DNA of 64,000 bases, taken from positions 992,001 through 1,056,000 of the forward strand of contig JAKUHH010000216.1 of NCBI GenBank assembly GCA_022701365.1, read 5' to 3'. A program made the translations under genes and the position numbers. Below the pieces are notes generated by a model that was given only the letters and a program-made list of their open reading frames with translations, was not told where the DNA came from and ran no database searches. The stretch's first letter is position 1. Every line of letters begins with the position of its first letter. The stretch comes from Mycocentrospora acerina. Lineage: Eukaryota; Ascomycota; Dothideomycetes; Pleosporales. This document shows, one piece after another, positions 11,731-22,545 of the stretch.

Positions 11731-12428
11731 TGTGGTTGCTGGCTGAAGATAGGAGGGAAATTAATTGTACGCGTGTGCCAGAAGTTGAAGGTGTGGTGGG
11801 AGAGCGACGTGGAAGCCTGATGAGCTGTAGTGGGATAGTTGTTGATTCGGGGTATTACGTAGAGCGAGCGTGAAACGTCACCGGTTCGCAGAGAAAAGGG
11901 GGCCGGGTGTCGTTGAACAGGGACAACGATGGCGAAGAGAAGTGTAAGAACGCGAGTTTCAAAGCAGAGGAACAATTGCGAGCTGCGATGTACTGAAGCT
12001 CCAAGAAGGCAGCCACATGCCTTTCGTGGCACTTCGGGGTGTCCTGACGCTGATTCGCCGACTAAACGTCACGTGTTTAATATGTCTAACATGTCGAAGA
12101 CATAATTCTGTTTGCTGCGCACTCCTTACTTTATGGGAAGAGGAGAGAAATTTGCGTTTATAACATATTCTGGCTACGAGCAAAGGCAATCGGAATGTTA
12201 TAGTCGATAAGACAAGTCACATACAGAGATAAAGTGCACAGTTGTGAAAACGCTTCATACAAGTTTGTGAGAGAGGGGTATCTGGCATTAATAAAAAGAG
12301 TAGAGTCATCCGTTAAATCCAATATACGCCGATGGGAGAGAATTCTCCGTTTCCCAATTAATAAATGTCGTCAAGTTTACAGACGCACAACGCCAGCGCC
12401 ATTCATTTAAGTGTTATAGCCGACACAT
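11731..12428. other. Promoter side of yip1
   Basis: 5' flank of yip1 (minus strand). A CACGTG palindrome lies at 12070-12075. The part beyond 12200 is AT-rich with no recognisable feature. Confidence 0.5.
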
Positions 12429-12709
12429 CTAAGACACACGACTTCGTCGAGCAGTGTAGTTGCACCAATCACACTGTGACATGTCAGTACTGATCGAGAT
12501 AATTTCAGATCGCTACCAACCAAAGTCTCGGAGGAGGTTTCGTTATCTTCGCGACAATACTCTTGTTTGCATTTCGTGCATTGCCGGATAAAATGCTCCT
12601 TGCAGCTTATGCACTACACGCTGTTAGTCTTATCTCCATCACACAAAAAGACAAGGGCATGCTCTACCGTAGGGCCACAGCCAAAGCAATCACGTCGAAC
12701 GCCAATAAT
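12429..12709 (-). pseudogene. Cys-rich exon set, orphan or alternative F-box C-terminus
   Basis: Three segments on the minus strand, 12668-12709, 12521-12613 and 12429-12473, are separated by 54-nt and 47-nt introns with GT..AG ends and CTAAC/CTGAC branch sites, and join in one frame to a stop. The spliced peptide is strongly zinc-ligand-like: CFGCGPTCISC, CTKCKQEYC and CDWCNYTARR. This pattern recalls the C-terminal tails of some fungal F-box proteins. No start codon or satisfactory first exon was found. The region lies just past the stop of the F-box gene at 12907, and a GT at 12987 there could splice in phase to 12709 (278-nt intron). It may be an alternative 3' end of that gene or the remnant of a related one. 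The pseudogene label is provisional. Confidence 0.45.
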
Positions 12710-12906
12710 CTGCGTTTGAATCATGTCAGCCTATTTCTTCTTCACGGATAGAGCACATACCTTGGCGCGCCAGAGTCAGGGTTCCAAGTGCTGTTATCCA
12801 GTAGGAGGGCTCCACGGCCAGCTATGGAGACTGGTTTCCGGAATCCTACTACATCGTAACTGCCTCGTAATAAGACTATGATCTCTCGCACGCCAAGGCA
12901 GATTAT

Positions 12907-14250
12907 TCATCCCCACATCCCGTTGCTCCCTGCACCGGCCATCATCTCGTTGACTAGGCAGTGATCAACGCAAAGACCCATATGTACCTTGATGGTTTGC
13001 CTCGGAATCATGCGAACGATTCCGTTTGATTGTACATCCTCTGTGAGCTCGGTTTGTTGGAGTTCGGTCCGCTGTGCAACGGTCGATCCTGCATAGCAGC
13101 TCTCATCCCACCATTTGTGGCATCGTTCACACCAACGGCCCTTGAGACAATCTTCGCATCGCGCATATAGTGGCGGAGCCTTTGACCCATCAATAGTTTG
13201 TGGTATTTGCGCAGCGCGTAGAGAGCTTCCGTGAAGAGGCACTGGACTCAGTAGCGGAAAGTGGGATGGCGGAGAGTGGCCATATACCGCGGGCCCCTCA
13301 GAACTAGAATGGCAAGATTCGCAGCCAGACGGTCCCAGCGCAACAGTGGCAATAGACGGCCTGAGGAATGAAGCTGGATGCGATGCGCCATGACCAGCAC
13401 TTTCTGTAATGTATGCTTTGCTGGCATCGTGTCGTGGTCCTCTGCATAGTACGGCATCAAATGAAATAATGCCCTCGCATGTCTGCAGGATTTCTGCCCA
13501 TTCAGGAGAAGGTCGCTTTACCATCATCTTCCCGGAAGACTGATACCACTTGTCCTCGGTAAGTGCCAACGCAGTGCTGAGAGCATCTGATGATTTGTGG
13601 TTCCACTCGGCGCCAATTTGAGCCCCCTGTGAAGACATGATGCCTCGTGAAGCGGATGAATGAAGCTTATCGGTCGTTGGCGAGCCAGGCGCTGGGTCGC
13701 GGGATCCGAACAAGTAAATGCCCTTAACCCGGGGCGTTCCCTTGGGCCTCGACGGTCGCACTGCATATCTCAGGTATTGCTGCAGCTTCCTTTCGTTCAA
13801 GTGCTTGACTTCACGGATCGAGAGTAGGCGGACATTGTATCTTTCCTCGGTAATGAGGTCCTTGACAAGCTCCGCCGTAACACTGAGGCCATCCAAGACT
13901 AGGGTATGCACGTTGCGCAGGAAGCTTTGCTTCTCGAGTCTGGAGAAAATGCCCCGAAGTGGGCCAGAGTAGAACTCGTCTTCAGACAGGGATTCATCCA
14001 TGCGCTCGGCGCGCCAGACAATGCCGCCAGCATCGAGAGGGCCGTCAAAGGGAACAATTGCAGACTTGACAGGTGAGAGGTCTAGATAGCGAAAGGCTTC
14101 AGGAGATTGGCGGATGGTGTGGTAGAGCGCTCTCGATGTCGCTAACAGGGCACATAAAGATGACACGGAAAGGTAGGGTACAGTTTGATGCAGAATCAAG
14201 GTGTTGGAAAGCAGGTCCACCAGAGATGAAGGGAGAGCAAAAGAGTCCAT
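12907..14250 (-). CDS. F-box protein with C-terminal zinc-ligand cluster
   Basis: Single-exon frame of 447 residues from the ATG at 14250; the frame is open upstream to a GTG but that has no ATG. The first 60 residues (LPSSLVDLLSNTLILHQTV, then a LCALLATSRALYH segment) resemble an F-box, which binds Skp1 in SCF ubiquitin ligases. The C-terminal third has paired cysteines: CESC at about residue 310 and CEDCLKGRWCERCHKWWDESC at about 380-400, followed by GLCVDHCLVNEMM and a GAGSNGMWG end that I regard as typical of this fungal family. The Asp in WWDESC stands where I would expect a Cys, so one ligand may be lost. It is divergent from the Ufd1-like gene. The substrate is unknown. Confidence 0.75.
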   Translation of the reverse strand: MDSFALPSSLVDLLSNTLILHQTVPYLSVSSLCALLATSRALYHTIRQSPEAFRYLDLSPVKSAIVPFDGPLDAGGIVWRAERMDESLSEDEFYSGPLRGIFSRLEKQSFLRNVHTLVLDGLSVTAELVKDLITEERYNVRLLSIREVKHLNERKLQQYLRYAVRPSRPKGTPRVKGIYLFGSRDPAPGSPTTDKLHSSASRGIMSSQGAQIGAEWNHKSSDALSTALALTEDKWYQSSGKMMVKRPSPEWAEILQTCEGIISFDAVLCRGPRHDASKAYITESAGHGASHPASFLRPSIATVALGPSGCESCHSSSEGPAVYGHSPPSHFPLLSPVPLHGSSLRAAQIPQTIDGSKAPPLYARCEDCLKGRWCERCHKWWDESCYAGSTVAQRTELQQTELTEDVQSNGIVRMIPRQTIKVHMGLCVDHCLVNEMMAGAGSNGMWG

Positions 14251-15040
14251 GGTGGGGGAAATCGAAACAAGTTTGGACGAGGTCAGACGGGTACTCACAG
14301 ATTCTTATTCACAACAGTTGGGGGGGATGGCTAAGGGGCACGTGTTCATTGATACGTCCCTGTAGAGTGCGGAGAAAATGTTGAAAACAAAGTAGGGCGA
14401 TCAAGGGTGGGTGATGCGGTGTGGGATTATCTGTAACTATGCGCGTCGAGGGCGATGACGCCCGCGCGCAGCCAAGACGATCAACACTTTAAAGGCCAAT
14501 GTTTAGGCAATATCAGGGTCCAGCCTGGAGCAGCTCAGGTCAGGGACAGTTTGGCAGCCAAGAATCTAGGGGAGTTCCAAGGTTTGAGGGTGAATCGCGT
14601 ACATGAGCCCAGGTTTGCGTGGGGCGGGCGACGGCCGTTACCACAAAGCTTCACGTATCGAAACAGCTCGTTGGTGGGTGGCACGATTGCGTGGTGGGCC
14701 GATCGACACAGCGTGTTGGGGGAGTGGCTGGAGTGAGGTGTGCGTGCGTGCGCCTCTCATGCACCTCTGACATGTCTCCTATGCTTTTGATATTGATGTT
14801 CACATCCATGTTGATCTTGGTATTGATATGCGAGGCGGGACGTTGAACTCGACAGCCTCGTCGCCGTCCTGGGAACACGCGCGCGACGCGTCCTCGTGTG
14901 CGTTATCGATAAGACAGGGCGGAGAATGTTCGAGATGGCATCATGCACATATGTCAGCCAGCACGCTTTGGCAGGCAGCCTGACATTGTAGACTCTCTGC
15001 CCCCATCTCTCAGTGCCCTGTTTGCCATCCACTGCACATC
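14251..15040. other. Divergent promoter, F-box gene and Ufd1-like gene
   Basis: 790 bp between two divergent starts. The only clear element is the TTATCGATAA palindrome at 14903-14912, 128 bp before the Ufd1-like ATG. Confidence 0.55.
14903..14912. promoter_or_regulatory. TTATCGATAA palindrome
   Basis: Perfect 10-bp palindrome 128 bp upstream of the Ufd1-like start. The same 10-mer occurs 166 bp upstream of the eIF3l start (55473-55482), and I found no other copy in the window. Possibly a shared factor site; its identity is unknown to me in fungi. Confidence 0.4.
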
Positions 15041-17410
15041 ATGGCCGCAGAAACAGACCCCGTAGAGCTCAAGTGGTCGACGCAGTACACGCTTGCACAC
15101 CCCACGCAGAGTAGACGAGAGCTCCCAGGCGACAAGATACTGCTGCCGCCCTCTGCGTTGGAACAGCTGCTGTCCGCCGCTCCTATAATTACAATCGATT
15201 CGGATCGTCCCCATGTCACCGCCTTCGATCCCTTCAATCCTTACACGTACGCTGCTGAACGGCAGGCACGCGCGCATGCCCAGGACCGCCACCAGCAGTT
15301 GCCTCACCCGCTCACGTTTCGCCTAGTGAACCCAGACAATGGCAGGGCCGTCTATGCTGGTATACGTGAGTTCTCGGCAGAAGAGGGGGAGATAGTCCTC
15401 AGTAGTTTCCTCAGGGAAGCTCTAGGCGTGGCAGTCGAGTCTGCGGAACCCTCGAGAACAGCGAGTCCGAGCGGAAACGATGGAGGCGACGAGGTCATGG
15501 GCAACGACGTCGAAAGGCCCGTCGTCAATCGAACGTCCACAAACATCACCATACATGCGAAACAGCTGCCCAAAGGCACTTTTGTGAAGCTACGTCCTCT
15601 GGAAGCTGGCTACGACCCGGAGGACTGGAAGTCCTTACTTGAGGAGCACTTACGATCCAACTTCACTACGCTCACAAACGGGGAGGTGTTGGTGGTCTAT
15701 GGTGGTCGTGGCGTTGGTGGCAAGCGCGAGGAGTTCCGCTTCTTGGTAGACGGTTTCAAACCAGAAGGAGATGGGATATGCGTGGTAGACACAGATCTGG
15801 AGGTCGATATAGAAGCACTGAATGAAGAACAGGCACGAGAGACGTTGAAAAGCATAGTAGCAAAGAGACAAAGAGCGCCTGGGACAACAGAGGGTAGTTC
15901 GGCCGGCGGGACCATTGACATTTTCAAAGGACAGGACGGCCAGGTACTCGAGGGAGAATACGTTGACTACGAGCTACCTTCATGGGACAGGTCACAAGGT
16001 ATAGAGATTTCACTAGGTGAGATCGATGACGACGATGAAGTTGACTTGTTCGTGAGTCCATACTCGTCACGACAGCGAGTCCGCCCACGAGAAGATGAGC
16101 ATGTATTTGCGGATCTATCGAGTCGACATCCCAAGCGCATACGATTACAACCAACAAATATTGAGCTAGATGAAGCAGAGGCTCTTTGGATATCAGTTCG
16201 CGCATATTCCTCAGATTCGCCTTCTGGTACGCCGAAGCCATTCCATCTGAGGGTGACCATGTTCGATCCGAGTTCTGATTCCGCGGCAAACGAGGCTCAT
16301 GGCAATGAGACTGCCCACACTTCTGATGAAGTACAATGTAAAAATTGTACCCAATGGGTTCCTAAGAACTCTCTTTTCCTCCACGAAAACTTCTGTCTAC
16401 GAAACAATATCCTCTGTCCCCAGGGTTGTGGTCAAGTCTTCCAAAAGCGCTCCCCAGCTTTCCAAAACCATTGGCACTGCCCTCACGACACATTCACTGG
16501 TGACACCCCCCAAAGCCGCCATAAGCACGACGCACTCTACCATACCCCTCAAAGTTGCTCATCCTGCGGCATGGAATTCCCCTCGATACCCACACTCTCC
16601 CACCACAAAACCACCATCTGCCCTGGGAAGCTCATCCTCTGCCGATTCTGTCACCTGCAGGTCCCACAAGAAGGCGATCCAACCGAGCCCCCAAACCCCG
16701 AACTTCTCCTCTCCGGCCTCACACCGCATGAGCTCGCCGACGGCGGCCGAACAACAGAATGCCACCTCTGCAACAAGATCATCCGCTTCCGAGACATGGA
16801 CACTCACCTCCGCCACCATGATCTCGAGCGCCTATCCCGCCCCACACCCCGTCTATGCCGCAACATAAACTGCGGTCGCACGCAAGACGGCGTAAACAAG
16901 GTGGGCGACACCCGCGCGGGGACACGCAAGGGACAAGGCCCTGGCAACGAAATAGGACTATGCAGTGTGTGCTTTGGGCCTCTCTACGTCTCTCTGCACG
17001 ACCCAGAAGGCAAGGCGCTACGGCGCCGCATCGAGCGTCGATATCTGAGCCAACTCCTCACCGGCTGCGGGAAAGCTTGGTGCAGAAACGAATACTGCCG
17101 TACTGGCCGCAAGAATCTCGGACAGGGCGATAAATCCGTGCCGACGAGAGAGGCGATTCCGCTTGTAAAGCCATTCCTGGACGGTATGGATGGGAAGGGG
17201 TATACCACGCCGTTGCATTTTTGCGTCGATGAGCGGAGCCAGAAGATTCGGACGCTGGCGGAGATGATGAGTGCGGAGAGGGGGGTGGAGGGGAAGGGCG
17301 GATATGGACTGGAGTGGTGTGCTGCTGGGTTGGAGGCTGAGGCGGGAGATCTAGAGAGGGGGAGAGCGTGGTTGAAGGGGTGGGCGCCGCAGAGGACCGA
17401 GGAGGCTTAG
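15041..17410 (+). CDS. Ufd1-domain protein with zinc fingers and AZUL-like motif
   Basis: Single exon, 789 residues. The N-terminal 270 residues match the Ufd1 double-barrel fold: GDKILLPPSALEQLL, HPLTFRLVN, then KQLPKGTFVKLRPLEAGY and LRSNFTTLTNGEVLVV. A middle region (about residues 430-600) has many Cys and His pairs (CKNCTQWV, CPQGCGQVF, CSSCGMEF, CRFCHLQV, CHLCNKII), like TRAF or C2H2 fingers. Near residue 670 is GCGKAWCRNEYCRTG, the AZUL signature first seen in the UBE3A/E6AP ubiquitin ligase. Ufd1 itself works with Cdc48 and Npl4 on ubiquitinated substrates and normally lacks the zinc parts. This is therefore a Ufd1 relative, perhaps a ubiquitin adaptor. Canonical Ufd1 is about half this length. 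Confidence 0.82.
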   Translation: MAAETDPVELKWSTQYTLAHPTQSRRELPGDKILLPPSALEQLLSAAPIITIDSDRPHVTAFDPFNPYTYAAERQARAHAQDRHQQLPHPLTFRLVNPDNGRAVYAGIREFSAEEGEIVLSSFLREALGVAVESAEPSRTASPSGNDGGDEVMGNDVERPVVNRTSTNITIHAKQLPKGTFVKLRPLEAGYDPEDWKSLLEEHLRSNFTTLTNGEVLVVYGGRGVGGKREEFRFLVDGFKPEGDGICVVDTDLEVDIEALNEEQARETLKSIVAKRQRAPGTTEGSSAGGTIDIFKGQDGQVLEGEYVDYELPSWDRSQGIEISLGEIDDDDEVDLFVSPYSSRQRVRPREDEHVFADLSSRHPKRIRLQPTNIELDEAEALWISVRAYSSDSPSGTPKPFHLRVTMFDPSSDSAANEAHGNETAHTSDEVQCKNCTQWVPKNSLFLHENFCLRNNILCPQGCGQVFQKRSPAFQNHWHCPHDTFTGDTPQSRHKHDALYHTPQSCSSCGMEFPSIPTLSHHKTTICPGKLILCRFCHLQVPQEGDPTEPPNPELLLSGLTPHELADGGRTTECHLCNKIIRFRDMDTHLRHHDLERLSRPTPRLCRNINCGRTQDGVNKVGDTRAGTRKGQGPGNEIGLCSVCFGPLYVSLHDPEGKALRRRIERRYLSQLLTGCGKAWCRNEYCRTGRKNLGQGDKSVPTREAIPLVKPFLDGMDGKGYTTPLHFCVDERSQKIRTLAEMMSAERGVEGKGGYGLEWCAAGLEAEAGDLERGRAWLKGWAPQRTEEA

Positions 17411-17880
17411 ATAGAGACTTTACGGAGCCAGTAGATGCGTGCCGCTTTTGTAGCTTTGGCATGCATGCGGACTGTGAGGTTTAGGACAAGGAAGACGGGC
17501 TTGGGGCGTTGTAGTCATGGTCGTGCATAGGTGGTACTTAGGCCCGAGAGTGGTAGCATATAGACTAGATAGATAGATAGGATACCCTCGGATGACGAGA
17601 ATTAGCATTAATATGCTCGAGTCACCATTTTTCAGAATCAATATGTAATCTCTGTGAGCAAGAACTGCATTCATTCGCACTGTACGAAAATATGAGAACC
17701 CTTGGTATATATGGTTCAGCACATGCCTCACCACTTTCCAAGTCCAATGTATATACAGAATATAATAATCCCCCCCCCCCCCCCTCAAAAGACATCTCAA
17801 TGCTCTGTCAATCCTCCACCATGTTCGACAGCCTCCCATGACCCAAAAAGACAGATACTCAGCACACTGCCACAACCCCC
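17411..17880. other. Convergent 3' intergenic region
   Basis: Between the Ufd1-like (+) and GH55 (-) stops. Contains short TAGA repeats (about 17563-17580) and a run of 15 C at 17770-17784. Confidence 0.6.
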
Positions 17881-20517
17881 TTACACCTTATAAGTCAGAT
17901 AGCCAATAGTGTTGGTATAAACACTCAGGTTATCGGACCATTTAGCCTTGTCCACCTGGTCAATAGTAAGCATCTGCTCGGCGCCAACCTCGCTCAGCGC
18001 AAAAGCTTGCACACTCGAATCCCCTTCGATACTGAAGATCCGGTTCTGGCAGTTTCTAAATCCGTTCGGCGCATCGGCAGCACTGCACGTGAGATCGTAG
18101 TTGCGGAAGAACGAGTACAATCCACCGCCATAAATGAGGACGTTCTTCGAATTGAGCACCCGCAGGCCGTATGCGCTGCAGACACCTGCGGGGCAGGCGG
18201 TGGCGTAATTCGGGTCGCCAAAGGCGGCGGAGTAGCCGTAGGGTTGAGTCTTCGCATCGGGGTTAGGCTGGTAGTAGGGGGTTTCAGTTTGGATGAAGCC
18301 GGCAAAGATGTTGGAAGCGGCGTTGAACTGGTATTGGTATATAGCGTGATGCTCGACGCCGTTGGCCCACAGCCAGACGTTGGAGGCTTCAATGAGGAAA
18401 CCACGGCCCGTGAAGATGGACACGCGTGTGGAGGTGGGATCGTCGACGTCGTGGTCAGCGGTCCAGAACCAGTTATTTTCAAAGTATGCTCCGGAAGCGT
18501 ACTTGGTGAGGTGGACGTTTGTATGAGCTGCCATACATTCAGGCTTTACTGTGTAGATAGGGCACTGCGCAAGCTGAAGCTGAGACCCCTTCACTCCACC
18601 AAGGCGTGTGTGAACATCCCACAGCCCAGAGCCCTTGGTGGTGATGAGATTGTACTCGATGATCTTGGCACCTGGAGTTGCTCCTTGTGTCTGAACAAGC
18701 ATGTCCGACCACTCGATGCTTCCACGATCTCCTGGCTTACCGATTTGGATGACGGCGACAGGGCTGTCCTTGTTCGACCAGGTACTGCCGGATGCCATGA
18801 TGGCCGGGAATGATTCTCCAACCATGCGAGCTCCTGGAGGTACGTATATTGTCTGTGTAACCTTGTAGACACCATGTTCGAAAAACAGAACCTTTCCTTC
18901 TGTTGCAGACCTATTGATGGCAGCCTGGACAGCCCGCGTATCGTCAGTGCGTCCGTCACCAGTAGCACCTTCACTGCGAGCACTGATGATGTCGCCAAGG
19001 CCAACGTTTTCGTACTGAGGCTTTGACTTTGCGTAGTATTTACCATTATCTAGAAGGCCCGAAGGGCGAGTCGCAGTTGTTAGAGAACCTTGGAATTTCT
19101 CTGGACCATTCGGAGAGTACTTGTTTCCTTGGCCCCATGCTCGGATAGTGGTTGTTCCACCCTGTAGGACGGTGGCCCCAGACCCCTTTACAGCAATAGG
19201 CACATTAGCAAGCTTGATATTCTCAAGAACCAGCTGGCCTGCTCCAATGGGTGTTGTATCTTTTCTCCATGCCTGTTTGTAGTCAGCAGTTGCTCGTCAA
19301 GATGAAAATTTGGAAGAAAAAGGCAGTGCCTAACTCGGACTCACCATGTCTACAAAAGTCGGGCAGTTGGTAATATCGCTGTCAATAATCACGACTGAAC
19401 CGACCTCAAGCTTATTGCTCTGGTAGCCGTTCGTCATTGAGAATGCAGTAGTACAGTCGCTAATGGTAAGACCTGCGTACAGCCAGCCCCAGTTCCAGAT
19501 TTGGGAAATGCCGACGACCGCCTTTGAAATCTTGATATTACGCATGGTGAACTGCTGGTTTCCAATGTTCATTCCGTAAAGACCTCCCTCAATTTCGAGG
19601 TCAGCCATGTGGCCGCCAGACCCGTTCTCAACGAAGATACCAGCGTGAACCGAGCTTGATGACTGGGTCATACGAATCTTGACATTTTGGATAGTTGTCG
19701 CCTGCGAAGCTGGCCAGTGGATACCCTGGAAACCCTTAGTCGGTGGGACCGCAGTGCCATCAATGATCAAATTTCGAATCTGGCGCAGGAATATGTTTGT
19801 TGAGGTCCATCCTGGCTGACCATTTTGGTTGTTATATGGGCTACCATCAATGAGAGCAAGTGCGTCCAGGGTGGAAGCAGCCTTTAGAATAGGGAGGCTT
19901 TTTGGGTTACCGATGAGCTGAGTCATGTAGTAGAAGATGATCGGTTTGCCAATGATGTATGTACCCTAGTGACACTCAAGCGTTAGGAGAGAGAAATTTG
20001 TGCGTGAAGAGCTCCATAATTTGACTTACAGATGGTATATAAACGACAGCCGGACTGTCTGAAGCTGATTCACAAACCCATGGCCCACAACGATTTCCGT
20101 CAGAAATTGCCCGGTTGATTGCGTCGCTATCGTCGGTGATTCCTAACTTCGTCAAAGTATGTTCTTTTATGTCATGAACGGTAACATACCATCGCCTTTA
20201 GCACCATAGTCCTTGACATTTCGAAACACTTTGTAGTTGGCCGCGTTTGAATTGAATGGAGCGATACCTCGACCGGAAATATCGTTAAGCCAGTAGCCAT
20301 CAGGCAGAGCTCTTGCCTGGATGTTTGAGAGAGCTAGGGCAGCCTCAGTAATACCAGGTGCATTTGTGGCCACACCAGCGGCACGGCGAAATGGTAACGC
20401 TGAGATGAGCAAATTAGCTTAGTGAACCTTAGACAAATGAGCTGTGGTAGGCTTACATATCACTGCACCCTGCACGCCTGCTGCCAACAGACAGGAGACG
20501 ATAGAGAGCAGATGCAT
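17881..20517 (-). CDS. Secreted GH55-type exo-beta-1,3-glucanase
   Basis: Five exons, 20457-20517, 20190-20399, 20030-20142, 19345-19965 and 17881-19272, encode 798 residues; introns are 47-72 nt. The first 18 residues form a signal peptide (MHLLSIVSCLLAAGVQGA). Two pectate-lyase-3 type beta-helix repeats follow: one starts at VKDYGAKGDGITDDSDAIN, the second at ISARSEGATGDGRTDDTRAV. This tandem architecture is the hallmark of glycoside hydrolase family 55. Such enzymes release glucose from beta-1,3-glucan outside the cell, in wall remodelling, nutrition or attack on other fungi. The C-terminal domain holds the family block NNWFWTADHDVDD. I see no truncation. The 5' side faces an unusually long gene-free stretch. 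Confidence 0.92.
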
Positions 20518-22545
20518 ACTTATAAAGCACACCGTAGTTGGCAAACTTTGTGTGCAACAAATGTAGCTATATAGACAAAAGGGAGAGTTAAGGATGCAAT
20601 GAAGGATATCAATTCACAAGGCCAGAACATGATGTCTATATACTGTTTTCCATCTGCTTGCTACTCAGTTTAGCGAAGTCGTGAAAAGTGTGTATGCGGA
20701 AGGAGCCACATGATCCTTGTCATTCATAGAAGACTGATCATTTAAGAATTCTCTAGTGGCGGACTTTGTTAGCTGATTGAGCACTCAAAAATGGGGTCAT
20801 CCGCCATATTGAGATGTTTTGCCGGCGCTTCAATGAGTTGAGGATTGTGAACATCCTTTGCTCTGTATGGTAGATTGAGTCTTTCGCCGAAGTGCAATCT
20901 ATCTGTGGCTTAGTTGGCATGGCCTGACAAACGGGAGAGTAGGTACGTTCAGTAACCGAGAGGTACTAGAGGCATGAGGAGATTGCGATGAGAAAGAAGA
21001 GTATGGAGTAAAGAGCCCCTAATCCTGGTTAGGAAGAAATCACCGGGTCGGCTCGCTGCAGCGCTAGGCAAGGAAACATGTGATAGATATTCCCCAGCAT
21101 TTTTGATCAAGATATTGGAGGTTGGCTCTCAGGCGAATCGAGTTTACCAGGATCTAGACACCCTGTACCCCTTAAATGACCTCGTGAACGTTGAATTTTG
21201 CGGGGTAGCAATCTTAAAAGCTAGCTTTTAGTTTACGTACGTGTGTACACTCATGTGTGCCTGTGTTGCACAGCGCATGCTTGAGGCTGGAACCTGGGGT
21301 CGGCAAGGCGGTCGCCGTTATCACAAGCTTGGGAAGGTCACCAGATATTGGCGGAGTTTGTGTCGCATGCTTAGATGTTGGCCGCGGAGCAGTTCACTTT
21401 GAGACACATTACTTTAGATCTTCAAGGCCAGCTCTTTAGTCGCCGCCCGAGGGGAGAAGGATTGGGCTGCCAGACTGTGTGTGATGAATCCAGACCTTGA
21501 AGCATGTCCCACAGGGGTCATGGTAAGCACAGGGCACAACCAACAGGATACTATAGATCTATGGGGTTCATCACTTGCATGTAGCATGGCACCTGCATCA
21601 AACAGAGCGTATTCTAGCTGAGTTGAACGTAGGTGGTCGAGATAAAGATGAGAGGATCAAGCCACATGGTTGAATGCGGAGGGGTCGGAGCTAGTGCCTA
21701 TTCTGTACCGGGCACCTGCCGTTGGAGCGATGTGCGTGAACATGTGTGAGATAGATCAGGCGGTTAGGAAAATTTTAGATGAGCTCAGTCTTAGCTCCAG
21801 TCAGATGGTCGCAAGTCTCATCTCCTACATCTTGCAGACGACCAGCCAATTTGAGCTAGGCCTCGGCTAAATATTTCAAGGGTTGCCCAATTGCTCCATT
21901 CTCGCTGTGGAGCGAAGCGTAGCGATGTAAGTTCAGACTGTAAGTAATGCCGGCGAATTCTCGGTTCTTGGATGGGTTAGAGAGTATTTCCTAGTTTGTA
22001 CCATACTTGATCATGCGAAACTCGATCGGCCCGACATAGCCCCCGTTAGAAGGCTGCAATCCTACCAGTCGTCATCTAAGCTAACATTCTAAGCTTTCAA
22101 ATGAGGTTTGTTATGTAATTCTCACCTTTTTCACCTTTTCCAAATATTTACTTACGTAGTAAATTTGTGCATCGAACATGTGCTACGTGCCCTATGTGAG
22201 ATCACACAAAGATTAGTGTAGCTTTGTCCAGGGTAACAATAGCTTGCATCTGATGCTTGAATGAGAGCTGACTGTATATTGGCGTTATCTATCAATTCTA
22301 TAGGAAGGAATCTATTGGTGGAGCCAAGTCTAGATTCAGCTCCTAATATGGACTCCTCTTACTGCCAGGTCTTGTAAAAAGCAACACTTTGCAATGTGGA
22401 TCGCAAAGCAGGTGGCTAAGTATCCACCAAAAGGGTATACCAACTTCCATGTGAATACGGTATCCACTGGTCTAGATCTTCAGAGTTCGTTACTGCGGAT
22501 AGCTATACGAACCCGAGCAGATCTTCAAAATCTAACGGTGACATC
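20518..22545. other. 2 kb gene-poor region
   Basis: Upstream of the glucanase and downstream of the thioesterase gene. Short open frames (for example 21257-21439 and 21670-21870) show no family resemblance. No terminal repeats or transposase traces are visible. The glucanase promoter must lie in its left end. Confidence 0.55.

Noticed and set aside
12707..12906. In-frame open stretch after the F-box TGA, possible stop readthrough
   Set aside because: The TGA is followed by ATA, not a known readthrough context, and the extension does not join the Cys-rich exons in frame.
20518..22545. Transposon relic in the gene-poor region
   Set aside because: I looked for terminal inverted or direct repeats and transposase-like frames and saw none; only lack of genes is supported.
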